The notes below the pieces were generated by a model. It saw nothing but the letters and a program-made list of their open reading frames with translations. It did no database searches and was not told the origin of the DNA. From an uncultured Eubacterium sp. (GTDB lineage: Bacteria > Bacillota > Clostridia > Lachnospirales > Lachnospiraceae), in assembly GCA_910584875.1 (NCBI GenBank), contig CAJUDA010000011.1, positions 36,672 to 100,671 of the forward strand: 64,000 bases of DNA, given 5' to 3'. This document shows, piece by piece, positions 17,881 through 25,747 of the stretch (positions are counted from its first letter, which is position 1; each line of letters opens with the position of its first letter). The position numbers were made by a program, and so were the translations under genes.

Positions 17881-19160
17881 TCTCCGCCTTCCTTTCCCAG
17901 CCGTTTTGCCGCCGCCAGAAATACTCCCTGGTTCATATAGAGAAACAACATCTTACTGTATTCATAATTTCTGACGATCTCTACATCCTCTTCCGTAATG
18001 ATACAGCTGCGGTCCGGGTCGATATAAATCTCCTGTCTTGACAGATCCTTTACCCGGAAAATATAGGGACACAGGTGAAAGATGATCTGCGCCTTTTCTT
18101 TTTCTGTTTCCACTAGCTGCGGATTGATACTGGCAAGAAAATTCCGGAGATACAGGGCATCCTCTTCCTGTCCGTCCGTGATGATACAGTAACTTTTTTT
18201 ATCCTGCACATAAGCGGTCAGCTTATCATCATTGGCATCGTTTTCCAGTATTTTATAATCCGCCGCTTTCCCCCTCACTCCGCTCATGGCGTCAAAGAGG
18301 GCATACGCCAGCGACTGGCGGATATTATGCTCTTCCCGGAACAGACTCTCATACATGGCGTCAAAAAAAGCAGACAACAGTTGCACACTCATCCGGTCTT
18401 TTTTCTCTTCCGGCGTATAACGCATAAAAAAGTTTGTGCGGTTGCGCCACATATAGTAATTAATAAACGTGTTGGCATGTTTCACATTGGCCCCCATCTG
18501 ATGGAGCACCTGGGACGCCGCCAGCGTGACTGTGCGGTATCCGGCAAGGTGCATCCGGTGCCCCCACTCCATATCGTCCCAGTAGATAAAATTGTCCTCC
18601 GGCATAATGCCCACTTCTGTCTCCCGGATCACAGAACCACGGATCATCACAGAACAGGTCGCCACCGTATCACATTCGATCACCTCCGGCAGCGTGCCGT
18701 CCTCTGGCTGGTCCGCATATAATGTCTGCGCCGTACAGTGGTCAAAATCAATCATCAGTCCACACTGCTGGATATAATCCGGCATCTGCATATGGTAGAC
18801 CCGCGAACCTGCCATGCCCACATCCGGGTTCGCCTCCATATACTCATATAATGCGTTCATCGCATTTTCATCGACCAGCACATCATTATCCAGACAGACA
18901 AAATAGGGATATCCTTTTTCTTTTACAACACGAAGCCCCGTGTTAAAACCACCGGAGCCTCCCAGATTTTCTTCATTACACAGTATCGTGACCGAATCAC
19001 CAAATTCTTTCTTCACTGCCTCCACGCTGTCATCCGTCGAGGCATTGTCCACCATATAAATATCAAAATTCTGTACCTTACTTTCCTGTACACTGCGGAT
19101 ACAGTCTACCACAAAGTCACGTTTATTATAATTGCATATTACGATTCCGATCGGATTCAT
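17877..19160 (-). CDS. Family 2 glycosyltransferase
   Basis: A 427-residue cytoplasmic GT-A glycosyltransferase. The N-terminus IGIVICNYNKRDFVVDCI and MVDNASTDDSVE bind the nucleotide sugar. FVCLDNDVLVDENAMNALY contains the DxD-type metal site, NEENLGGSGGFNTGL is typical of rhamnosyl/galactofuranosyl-type GT2 enzymes, and YWDDMEWGHRMHLAGYR carries the probable base. The C-terminal 130 residues are an unassigned domain. The start at 19160 has AAGGAGAATAACA upstream; the longer reading from 19184 would overlap the preceding gene. No polymerase, flippase or other sugar genes are adjacent. It is coupled to the GH5 gene by a 4-base overlap. Confidence 0.88.
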   Translation of the reverse strand: MNPIGIVICNYNKRDFVVDCIRSVQESKVQNFDIYMVDNASTDDSVEAVKKEFGDSVTILCNEENLGGSGGFNTGLRVVKEKGYPYFVCLDNDVLVDENAMNALYEYMEANPDVGMAGSRVYHMQMPDYIQQCGLMIDFDHCTAQTLYADQPEDGTLPEVIECDTVATCSVMIRGSVIRETEVGIMPEDNFIYWDDMEWGHRMHLAGYRTVTLAASQVLHQMGANVKHANTFINYYMWRNRTNFFMRYTPEEKKDRMSVQLLSAFFDAMYESLFREEHNIRQSLAYALFDAMSGVRGKAADYKILENDANDDKLTAYVQDKKSYCIITDGQEEDALYLRNFLASINPQLVETEKEKAQIIFHLCPYIFRVKDLSRQEIYIDPDRSCIITEEDVEIVRNYEYSKMLFLYMNQGVFLAAAKRLGKEGGE

Positions 19161-19180
19161 TGTTATTCTCCTTATTTCAC

Positions 19181-19774
19181 TCATTCTTCCGTTGCCATCA
19201 TCCCTGCGGCGGCAGCCATCGTATCGGACACATTGACGACATCCGGCGCACCTGCCGGCGCTTCATGTCCGTCAGCCACCTCCATTGGATCCGGATTCTC
19301 TTTCTCCTCCTCATCGCCCCACAGCGATTTATATTCTTCTTTCTGTTCATTGAGCATCGCCATACTTTTTGCTGACATATACATCTCCATGCTGTACTCC
19401 ATCAGCTTCTGCTCATCTGTGCCGGGCACCTTTGCGCCTTTGGCAATCCGCCGTGCCACCTCCAGGATCTTTGCCAGATCCTGCGCCTCCTTCTCCATCG
19501 CTTCCGTCTGCTGCTTCGTCGACTCCAGATTGGCGTAGTTCGAGTGCATCTCCATCAGCTGCCCCATATAATCACGATATTCATCATATTTTTTGGTCAC
19601 CGCTTCATAAGACAACTCCAGGGAAACGGCTTCATCCGCATACACTTCTTTGCCATTCTCCGTCAGCCGGATTTTCTCTTCCAGTTCTTTTTTCTGCTTA
19701 TACAGCGTTCTCTTCTGATTCTGGTATTCATGGATCTTACCCGAATATAATTCCCTCGCTTCTCCAATTTTCAT
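19181..19774 (-). CDS. Coiled-coil protein of unknown function
   Basis: A 197-residue hydrophilic protein, almost wholly helical up to residue 155: YQNQKRTLYKQKKELEEKI and later heptad-rich segments predict coiled coils. The tail is acidic and low complexity (EEEKENPDPMEVADGHEAP, then an Ala/Met-rich end). There is no signal peptide or membrane segment. ATG at 19774 has a GGAGGGAGG ribosome site. It is the first gene of the four-gene unit with the glycosyltransferase, GH5 and lipoprotein, 20 bases before the glycosyltransferase start. I do not recognise the family; a scaffold role for the unit is only a guess. Confidence 0.7.
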   Translation of the reverse strand: MKIGEARELYSGKIHEYQNQKRTLYKQKKELEEKIRLTENGKEVYADEAVSLELSYEAVTKKYDEYRDYMGQLMEMHSNYANLESTKQQTEAMEKEAQDLAKILEVARRIAKGAKVPGTDEQKLMEYSMEMYMSAKSMAMLNEQKEEYKSLWGDEEEKENPDPMEVADGHEAPAGAPDVVNVSDTMAAAAGMMATEE

Positions 19775-19859
19775 ATGAATCCTCCCTCCTGGTGAACTTT
19801 TACATCCGTGTATTTATATCTATATATATCGGTTAAATTTCTGGAAACAGCTATACACA

Positions 19860-20063
19860 TCATTGCTGTCTTTCAAAAATAAGTGTGTCAATATCATCGT
19901 ATGCATTTTCTATCCTCTCAACATGATATCGCTCATACATTTCATATATTAGTTCCGTGATTCCAAATTCATCCCACTCCGCCAGTACTTGATCAGCACT
20001 TGTTCCCTTATAGGCAGCATAATTTTCAAGCAGGAAAATAAAAAAATCCATTTCTTTTGGCAT
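19860..20063 (-). CDS. DUF3791-like small protein
   Basis: A 67-residue acidic protein (FLLENYAAYKGTSADQVLAEW, then YEMYERYHVERIENAYDDIDTLI) matching the shape of DUF3791: a helical protein of about 70 residues with a C-terminal Asp-rich xDDID motif. It is the last member of a compact cassette: its start lies just after the stop of the 82-residue gene, which itself overlaps the DUF3990 gene. DUF3791 genes habitually accompany DUF3990 genes in Clostridia, which suggests an accessory or antitoxin-like role. There is no direct evidence for that. Confidence 0.7.
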   Translation of the reverse strand: MPKEMDFFIFLLENYAAYKGTSADQVLAEWDEFGITELIYEMYERYHVERIENAYDDIDTLIFERQQ

Positions 20064-20064
20064 T

Positions 20065-20313
20065 TCAATCCCTCCTTATATACAGGGAATTGCGGGGATT
20101 ACCCGTAATCTGTTCACTTTCCCACATATCAAATAGACCTGCCGGGCTAAAATCCCACATTTCCAGATCCGGATTAATCAGCATTTGATATGTTTCCGAT
20201 CTAAGAAATTTTCTCAGAGAAAGCATGTACTCCATACCGTACTTTTCAGAAATCATTTGTGAAACCTCACAATTATAATATATCAAAATTGATGTCATTA
20301 CAGACGAATTCAT
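20065..20313 (-). CDS. Small protein of unknown function in the DUF3990 cassette
   Basis: An 82-residue protein (MNSSVMTSILIYYNCEVSQ at the start) with a likely all-helical N-terminal half and a C-terminal segment FSPAGLFDMWESEQITGNP. Its ATG overlaps the DUF3990 stop by four bases and its own stop is next to the DUF3791 start, so it is translated as part of that unit. I cannot name a family. Size, acidity and position are compatible with an immunity or antitoxin protein for the ART-like gene upstream (inference). Confidence 0.6.
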   Translation of the reverse strand: MNSSVMTSILIYYNCEVSQMISEKYGMEYMLSLRKFLRSETYQMLINPDLEMWDFSPAGLFDMWESEQITGNPRNSLYIRRD

Positions 20314-20789
20314 TTTAAAATCACCTCTTTCACCGTTAATATACTTAGTGCTTTCTCCGTCTTAAATACATACTGATCTCTGAGTTTCTGCGGCAAAAGC
20401 CGTTTTATGGTTTCTTCCTCATCATAAATGCCAGCAAAATACAGACTAATCACAGGCATTGTTCTGTCATTAGCAACCGGACCAACAACAATATCAAAAC
20501 CATCGTTCCGCTCTATATTTTTACGATTTCCCGAAACATACCTTAGCCATTCATAGCCTGCCTGGTCAAATTGATGAACATTCACCTCTTTCATCGCCGT
20601 TTCATCAACTTCATATACCGTTATAGCAGGAGATCCCGATCCTCTTCGCTTTGTTGTGAGAATCGCCCATCTTTCTGCCTGTTCATAACTGGAAGTCAGA
20701 TAAAATCCAGATCCAAAATCCAGCTTTCTGTCTGAATTCAAGATTTGAGGTGTTTCTACCGCAACATTACTTCCATGATATAATAACAT
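20310..20789 (-). CDS. DUF3990 protein, ADP-ribosyltransferase-like
   Basis: A 159-residue protein beginning MLLYHGSNVAVETPQIL, then DRKLDFGSGFYLTSSYEQAERWA, and later GFDIVVGPVANDRTMP. This is the DUF3990 pattern. The YHGS, GFYLT and downstream acidic positions resemble the H-Y-E triad of ADP-ribosyltransferase folds, so the protein may modify a cellular target with ADP-ribose. There is no secretion signal. AAAAGGAGC precedes the ATG at 20789. It leads a three-gene unit with two small acidic proteins, an arrangement like a toxin with its neutraliser. The enzymatic assignment is from fold resemblance, not proven. Confidence 0.78.
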   Translation of the reverse strand: MLLYHGSNVAVETPQILNSDRKLDFGSGFYLTSSYEQAERWAILTTKRRGSGSPAITVYEVDETAMKEVNVHQFDQAGYEWLRYVSGNRKNIERNDGFDIVVGPVANDRTMPVISLYFAGIYDEEETIKRLLPQKLRDQYVFKTEKALSILTVKEVILK

Positions 20790-20856
20790 ATCTAGCTCCT
20801 TTTACCATAAACAATTAATAATTCTATTCTATCACACATAAATCATGAAATCCATA

Positions 20857-20890
20857 GAAAATGGACTCCGTTATATCAGCGGAGCCCATT
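20857..20890 (-). terminator. Terminator of the butyrate operon
   Basis: AATGGACTCCG (20860-20870) pairs with CGGAGCCCATT (20880-20890), with one G-U pair in RNA on the minus strand. The stem lies 32 bases after the etfA stop and is followed by TTCT. Confidence 0.75.
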
Positions 20891-20921
20891 CTAATTTTTG
20901 TTCTTATAAAAATAATATCAA

Positions 20922-21959
20922 TTATTTTCCTGCCACTTCGGCTTTCAGCATCTCGGTCAGCTGTGGTACGATCTTATTCAGATCGCCTACCAGACCATAA
21001 TCTGCCACATCAAAGATCGGAGCAGTCTCATCTTTATTGATGGCAACAATGATATCTGCTTCTTCCATACCAGCCACATGCTGGATTGCTCCGGAAATAC
21101 CGATCGCAAAATACACACTCGGACGTACTGTTTTACCGGTCTGTCCTACCTGACGTTCCTGAGGCATCCAGCCATTCTCTACAACAGCACGGGAACAGCT
21201 TACCGTTCCACCCAGTACATCGGCAAGATCCTGGAGAAGCTTGAAGTTCTCTTCACTTCCTACTCCGCGTCCGCCGGATACAAGGATCTTGGCATCCTGG
21301 ATATCCACGGTATCCGCTACTGATTTCACAACTTCAAGAATCTCTACATACTTGTTGTCTGGTGTGAATCCCGGATTGTATTCGATCACATTTGCCTTTG
21401 CTCCTGCGATCGGAGCGATTTTCTGCATAACGCCCGGACGTACCGTAGCCATCTGGGGACGGTTATACGGGCAGGCAATCGTAGCGATCGTGTTACCGCC
21501 AAAAGCAGGACGTGTCATCAGAAGCTGCTTCGGCAGAACTTCTTTCGTCGCCATATCCGTGAAATCGCCGATCTCCAGTACCGTACAGTCAGCAGTCAGA
21601 CCGGTTGCCACGCGTGCGGATACACGGGGACCGAGATCACGGCCGATCGCCGTTGCCCCTACCAGCATGATCTCCGGCTTATACTCATTGATCACTGATG
21701 ACAGTGCATGGGCATATGGCTCTGTTCTGTAAACTTCCAGTTCTTTGTCATCTACTACGATCACTTTGTCTGCACCATACTCAGCGAGACTGTCTGCCAG
21801 TCCCATAACGCCACAGCCAAGCAGTACAGCAGTTACATCTGTATCCAGATCTTTTGCAAGATCCTTTGCCTTACCAAGCAGTTCATATGCGATGCCGCTA
21901 ACCTCACCGTCAACCTGCTGAGCAAAGACATATACACCTTTATATTCTTCTAAACTCAT
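20922..21959 (-). CDS. etfA: Electron transfer flavoprotein subunit alpha
   Basis: A 345-residue protein. The N-terminal half is an ETF alpha/beta-type fold (YVFAQQVDGEVSGIAYELLGKA). The C-terminal FAD domain has LVSGGRGVGSEENF, CSRAVVENGWMPQERQVGQTGK, SGAIQHVAGM and VAINKDETAPIFDVADYGLVGDL, the hallmark ETF-alpha signature. With EtfB it carries electrons for butyryl-CoA dehydrogenase; in clostridia this complex bifurcates electrons from NADH to crotonyl-CoA and ferredoxin. Start at 21959 with AGGAGGTTAAA. It is the last gene of the butyrate operon and is followed by a terminator. Confidence 0.96.
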   Translation of the reverse strand: MSLEEYKGVYVFAQQVDGEVSGIAYELLGKAKDLAKDLDTDVTAVLLGCGVMGLADSLAEYGADKVIVVDDKELEVYRTEPYAHALSSVINEYKPEIMLVGATAIGRDLGPRVSARVATGLTADCTVLEIGDFTDMATKEVLPKQLLMTRPAFGGNTIATIACPYNRPQMATVRPGVMQKIAPIAGAKANVIEYNPGFTPDNKYVEILEVVKSVADTVDIQDAKILVSGGRGVGSEENFKLLQDLADVLGGTVSCSRAVVENGWMPQERQVGQTGKTVRPSVYFAIGISGAIQHVAGMEEADIIVAINKDETAPIFDVADYGLVGDLNKIVPQLTEMLKAEVAGK

Positions 21960-22006
21960 TTTAACCTCCTAATCTGAAATCCTGCGTGTGCCTGGTGCAC
22001 ACCCAA

Positions 22007-22789
22007 TTAGATTACATGTTTCTCTTTGAATTTGTCAACGATATAAGCTGCAGCTTCAGCCGGATCCAGCGTTACCACTTCGCCAGCACCCTTACGAACC
22101 TTGTCAGAAGCCTTGGCGATCTTGGTCGGGGATCCCTTCAGTCCAAGATTGGAATCATCTACATCTTTCAGGTCTGCCCTGCCCCATACGGTCACTTCTT
22201 TCTCAAATGCTTCATTGATTCCGCCCGGAGTCATATAACGCGGCTCATTCAGCTCGGAAAGAGCAGTGATCAGGCAAGGCATCTTGGATTTGATCACATG
22301 GTATCTGTCCTCGTACTGACGTTCCACGATCACGCTGTCCCCGTCAATCTTGATATTCTGTGCATAAGAGATCACCGGCAGATCCAGATGTTCTGCGATC
22401 TGAGGACCAACCTGTGCCGTATCGCCATCGATTGCCTGACGTCCGGTAATGATCAGGTCATAATCAATATTTCTCAGTGCGCCGGCGATCGTCGTAGAGG
22501 TCGCCCATGTATCGGCGCCGCCCAGTACACGGTCTGTTACAAGAATACCCTTGTCAGCTCCCATCGCCATTGCTTCACGGAGCACTTCCTCAGCCTTGGG
22601 AAGTCCCATCGTAAGTACCGTAACTTCTGCGCCTGTTTCATCTTTTATTCTCAGTGCTGCTTCCAGACCAGCTTTGTCATCCGGGTTCATGATGGTAAGC
22701 ATCGCACCTCTGTTCAACGTACCGTCCGGGTTAAATACAACGCCACCCTTAGTATCCGGTACCTGTTTTATACAAACTACAATTTTCAC
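22007..22789 (-). CDS. etfB: Electron transfer flavoprotein subunit beta
   Basis: A 260-residue ETF beta subunit: KIVVCIKQVPDTKGGVVFNPDGTLNR at the N-terminus, ALRIKDETGAEVTVLTMG, and the signature near GRQAIDGDTAQVGPQIAEHLDLP. It binds nucleotide/flavin and forms the heterodimer with EtfA. The start codon is GTG at 22789 behind AGGAGGTGCTCTC. It lies 11 bases after bcd and 47 bases before etfA, as in classical clostridial bcd-etfB-etfA clusters. Confidence 0.96.
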   Translation of the reverse strand: MKIVVCIKQVPDTKGGVVFNPDGTLNRGAMLTIMNPDDKAGLEAALRIKDETGAEVTVLTMGLPKAEEVLREAMAMGADKGILVTDRVLGGADTWATSTTIAGALRNIDYDLIITGRQAIDGDTAQVGPQIAEHLDLPVISYAQNIKIDGDSVIVERQYEDRYHVIKSKMPCLITALSELNEPRYMTPGGINEAFEKEVTVWGRADLKDVDDSNLGLKGSPTKIAKASDKVRKGAGEVVTLDPAEAAAYIVDKFKEKHVI

Positions 22790-22800
22790 GAGAGCACCTC

Positions 22801-23952
22801 CTATTTCAATAAGCTACCAGAGATAACCATGCGTTGAACTTCCGAAGTTCCTTCGTAGATCTCTGTGATCTTGGCATCACGCATCATACGCTCAACGTCA
22901 TATTCTCTAATGTAACCATAACCACCGTGTAACTGAACTGCCTTGGTCGTCACTTCCATGGCAACCTCTGCCGCAAATAATTTTGCCATGGCAGCCTCTA
23001 CGCTGTAGACCTTCTGGGTCTCTTTTGCTTTTGCTGCCTTGTACACCAGAAGCTTGGCAGCTTCCACCTTCGTTGCCATATTGGCAAGCTGGAACTGCGT
23101 ATTCTGGAACTGCGCGATCGAACGCCCGAACTGTTTTCTCTCTTTTACATATTCGATCGTTGCTTCCAGCGCGCCCTCAGCAAGACCAAGAGCCTGTGCA
23201 GCGATACCAATACGTCCGCCGTCCAGTGTATGCATGGCAATTCCAAAACCTTTACCCTGCTGACCAAGCAGATTGTCTTTCGGGATACGGCAGTCCTCGA
23301 AGATCAGCTCGTAAGTTGCCGATCCGCGGATACCCATCTTCTTCTCTTTCGTTCCGAAGGAGAATCCCGGCGTGCCCTTTTCTACGATAAATGCAGAAAT
23401 CTCTTTGATCTTTCTGCCGCGTTTCTCAATGATACCGGTAACAGCAATGATAATATAAATATCTGCCTCTTTACCATTTGTGATGAAACATTTGGAGCCA
23501 TTGAGCACCCACTCGTCGCCATCCAGAACAGCCTTCGTCTGCTGTCCCTGCGCATCGGTACCGGCGCCCGGCTCTGTCAGACCGAAAGCACCCAGTTTTT
23601 CACCATTGGCAAGTGGTACCAGATATTTCTGTTTCTGCTCCTCTGTTCCGTACATATAGATCGGATCGGCGCCAAGGGAAGAATGCGCTGATACAACAAC
23701 GCCTGTCGTACCACATACCTTGGACAGCTCTTCTACGCACATTGTGTATGTAAGAGGATCGCAGCCCTGTCCGCCATATTCTTTGGGAATGGCGATTCCC
23801 ATGAAACCAAGTTTCTGCATCTTGGCAACCGTCTCACGGGGGAAACTTTCTGTTTCATCAACTTCCTGCGCAAGTGGCTTCACTTCGTTCTGGGCAAAAT
23901 CCTGGAACAGCTGTCTCGCCATCTCATGCTGTTTGTCTAATTTAAAATCCAT
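22801..23952 (-). CDS. bcd: Butyryl-CoA dehydrogenase (short-chain acyl-CoA dehydrogenase)
   Basis: A 383-residue FAD enzyme that reduces crotonyl-CoA to butyryl-CoA, the energy-conserving step of the pathway when coupled to EtfAB. The acyl-CoA dehydrogenase signatures are present: GAFGLTEPGAGTDAQGQQT, KCFITNGKEADIYIII, QLHGGYGYIREYDVERMMRDAK and the catalytic Glu in EIYEGTSEVQR. Length is normal. Start ATG at 23952 with AAAGGAG. Position between hbd and etfB supports the butyryl-CoA assignment over other acyl-CoA chain lengths. Confidence 0.95.
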   Translation of the reverse strand: MDFKLDKQHEMARQLFQDFAQNEVKPLAQEVDETESFPRETVAKMQKLGFMGIAIPKEYGGQGCDPLTYTMCVEELSKVCGTTGVVVSAHSSLGADPIYMYGTEEQKQKYLVPLANGEKLGAFGLTEPGAGTDAQGQQTKAVLDGDEWVLNGSKCFITNGKEADIYIIIAVTGIIEKRGRKIKEISAFIVEKGTPGFSFGTKEKKMGIRGSATYELIFEDCRIPKDNLLGQQGKGFGIAMHTLDGGRIGIAAQALGLAEGALEATIEYVKERKQFGRSIAQFQNTQFQLANMATKVEAAKLLVYKAAKAKETQKVYSVEAAMAKLFAAEVAMEVTTKAVQLHGGYGYIREYDVERMMRDAKITEIYEGTSEVQRMVISGSLLK

Positions 23953-24015
23953 GTTCGATTGAACTCCTTTCTTTGGACAATATTGATTCTTATATCAAAA
24001 ACTCATATGTCAATA

Positions 24016-24858
24016 TTATTTCGAATAATCGTAGAATCCTACGCCTGTCTTCATACCAAGCTTACCAGCACGCACCATCTTTCTCAGCAGCGGATGCGGA
24101 CGGTATTTCGGATCACCAGTCTCAGCCTGCAGCACTTCCATGATCGCAAGACAGATATCCAGACCGACCAGGTCGCCGAGAGCCAGCGGTCCCATCGGAT
24201 GGTTGGCGCCCAGTTTCATGGCAGCATCAATTCCCTCTACAGAAGCAACTCCGTCTGCATAAATGCCTACTGCCTCGTTGATCATCGGAATAAGAATCCG
24301 GTTTACAACAAATCCGGCAGCCTCTTTTACCTCAACCGGAGTTTTGCCGATCTCTTTTGCGATATTAACAACTTTTTCATTTACTTCATCGGTTGTGTTC
24401 TCTCCGCGGATTACTTCCACCAGCTTCATAACAGGTGCCGGGTTAAAGAAGTGCATACCGATCACCGGATGGGAGATGCCCTGTCCGATCTCTGTGATGG
24501 AAAGAGAAGATGTGTTTGTAGCAAAGATGCAGTCATCCTTTGTTACAATATCCTGCAGCTCCTTGAATGTCTGTTTCTTAACATCCATCACCTCAAGGGC
24601 AGCCTCTACGATCAGATCACAATCTGTACAGATATCTTTCACACCGGTTGTGATCTTGTTCAGGATCGCATCTGCAGCAGCCTGATCCATCTTTCCCTTA
24701 GCGATTCTCTTCTCGAATCCTTTGGCGATCTTTTTCTTTCCATTTGCTGCGAATTCTTCATTGATATCGCACAAATATACTTCATAACCCTCTGTCTGCG
24801 CAAATGCCTGCGCAATACCGGAACCCATGGTTCCTGCACCAATAACACCAACTTTCAT
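24016..24858 (-). CDS. hbd: 3-hydroxybutyryl-CoA dehydrogenase
   Basis: A 280-residue NAD(P)-dependent enzyme that reduces acetoacetyl-CoA to 3-hydroxybutyryl-CoA. The Rossmann start MKVGVIGAGTMGSGIAQAFA, the catalytic His in GMHFFNPAPVMKLVEVI, the GKTPVEVKEAAGFVVNRIL segment, and the C-terminal helical domain ending near KTGVGFYDY are all typical. Start at 24858 with GGAGGTAAGATTTC. It lies 25 bases after crt, in pathway order within the operon. Confidence 0.97.
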   Translation of the reverse strand: MKVGVIGAGTMGSGIAQAFAQTEGYEVYLCDINEEFAANGKKKIAKGFEKRIAKGKMDQAAADAILNKITTGVKDICTDCDLIVEAALEVMDVKKQTFKELQDIVTKDDCIFATNTSSLSITEIGQGISHPVIGMHFFNPAPVMKLVEVIRGENTTDEVNEKVVNIAKEIGKTPVEVKEAAGFVVNRILIPMINEAVGIYADGVASVEGIDAAMKLGANHPMGPLALGDLVGLDICLAIMEVLQAETGDPKYRPHPLLRKMVRAGKLGMKTGVGFYDYSK

Positions 24859-24883
24859 GAAATCTTACCTCCATATATAATAT

Positions 24884-25675
24884 TTATTTATTTTTGAATG
24901 GAACTACTTTCAGTTTCTTTTCTTTATCCTTTTCTAAGAAGTTGCCCATTCCTGCTTTCTGGTCTTCTGTCTCAAAGCAGTCGCCGAACAATTTCTCTTC
25001 GATCACGATCGCCTCATCCATATCCACCTGCAGTCCGTCATTGATCGCTTTTTTGCAGTTGCGTACAGCGATCGGCGCCTGCGCTGCGATCCCTGCTGCC
25101 ATTTTCTTTGCCTGTGGAAGCAGTTCATCCAGCGGATAAACGGCATTTACAAGACCGATGCGGTATGCTTCGTCTGCCTTAATGTTTCTTGCTGTATAGA
25201 TCAGCTGTTTTGCCATACCCGGGCTTACCAGACGGGCAAGTCTCTGTGTGCCGCCAAACCCTGGTGTGATGCCAAGACCCACTTCCGGCTGGCCAAACAC
25301 CGCATTCTCAGAGCAGATACGGATATCACAGCTCATGGAAATCTCACAGCCGCCGCCCAGTGCGAAGCCATTTACTGCAGCGATCACAGGAAGCGGGAAT
25401 GTCTCCAACTTACGGAATACGTCATTTCCTTTCTTGCCAAATGCCTCACCCTCTGCCTTGGTCAGTGTACTCATCTCGCCGATATCTGCTCCGGCAACAA
25501 AAGATTTCTCCCCTGCACCAGTCAGGATCAGACAGCGGATTTCATTCTGGTCAACCGCATCCAGTGCCGCATCCAGCTCATCCAGTACGGCGCTGTTCAG
25601 CGCATTCAGCGCTTTGGGGCGGTTGATGGTAATAATACCAACTTTGTCTTCTACTTCATATGTTATGAATTCCAT
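24884..25675 (-). CDS. crt: Crotonase (3-hydroxybutyryl-CoA dehydratase)
   Basis: A 263-residue enoyl-CoA hydratase that dehydrates 3-hydroxybutyryl-CoA to crotonyl-CoA. The oxyanion-hole segments SFVAGADIGEM and NGFALGGGCEISMSCDIRI are clear. The catalytic glutamates lie in the latter region and in FGQPEVGLGITPGFGGTQRL. Start at 25675 with TGGAGGGTAATCGTT. It is separated from thl by 72 bases containing a stable hairpin, the only such gap in the operon. Confidence 0.96.
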   Translation of the reverse strand: MEFITYEVEDKVGIITINRPKALNALNSAVLDELDAALDAVDQNEIRCLILTGAGEKSFVAGADIGEMSTLTKAEGEAFGKKGNDVFRKLETFPLPVIAAVNGFALGGGCEISMSCDIRICSENAVFGQPEVGLGITPGFGGTQRLARLVSPGMAKQLIYTARNIKADEAYRIGLVNAVYPLDELLPQAKKMAAGIAAQAPIAVRNCKKAINDGLQVDMDEAIVIEEKLFGDCFETEDQKAGMGNFLEKDKEKKLKVVPFKNK

Positions 25676-25709
25676 AACGATTACCCTCCATTATTTTCTA
25701 AACAGGGAA

Positions 25710-25735
25710 CTGACCGGTCCAAACGGGCCGGTCAG
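25710..25735 (-). promoter_or_regulatory. Intercistronic hairpin between thl and crt
   Basis: CTGACCGG (25710-25717) and CCGGTCAG (25728-25735) form a perfect 8-bp GC-rich stem; flanking AACAGG/CCTGT can extend it. No T tract follows, so it is more likely an mRNA stabiliser or processing site than a terminator. Confidence 0.6.
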
Positions 25736-25747
25736 CCTGTCTTATGA

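Noticed and set aside
21986..22837. A 283-codon plus-strand frame opposite etfB
   Set aside because: Fully antisense to etfB, no start signals, no recognisable domain.
23959..24897. A 312-codon plus-strand frame opposite hbd
   Set aside because: Antisense to hbd in its entirety; no ribosome site or family match.
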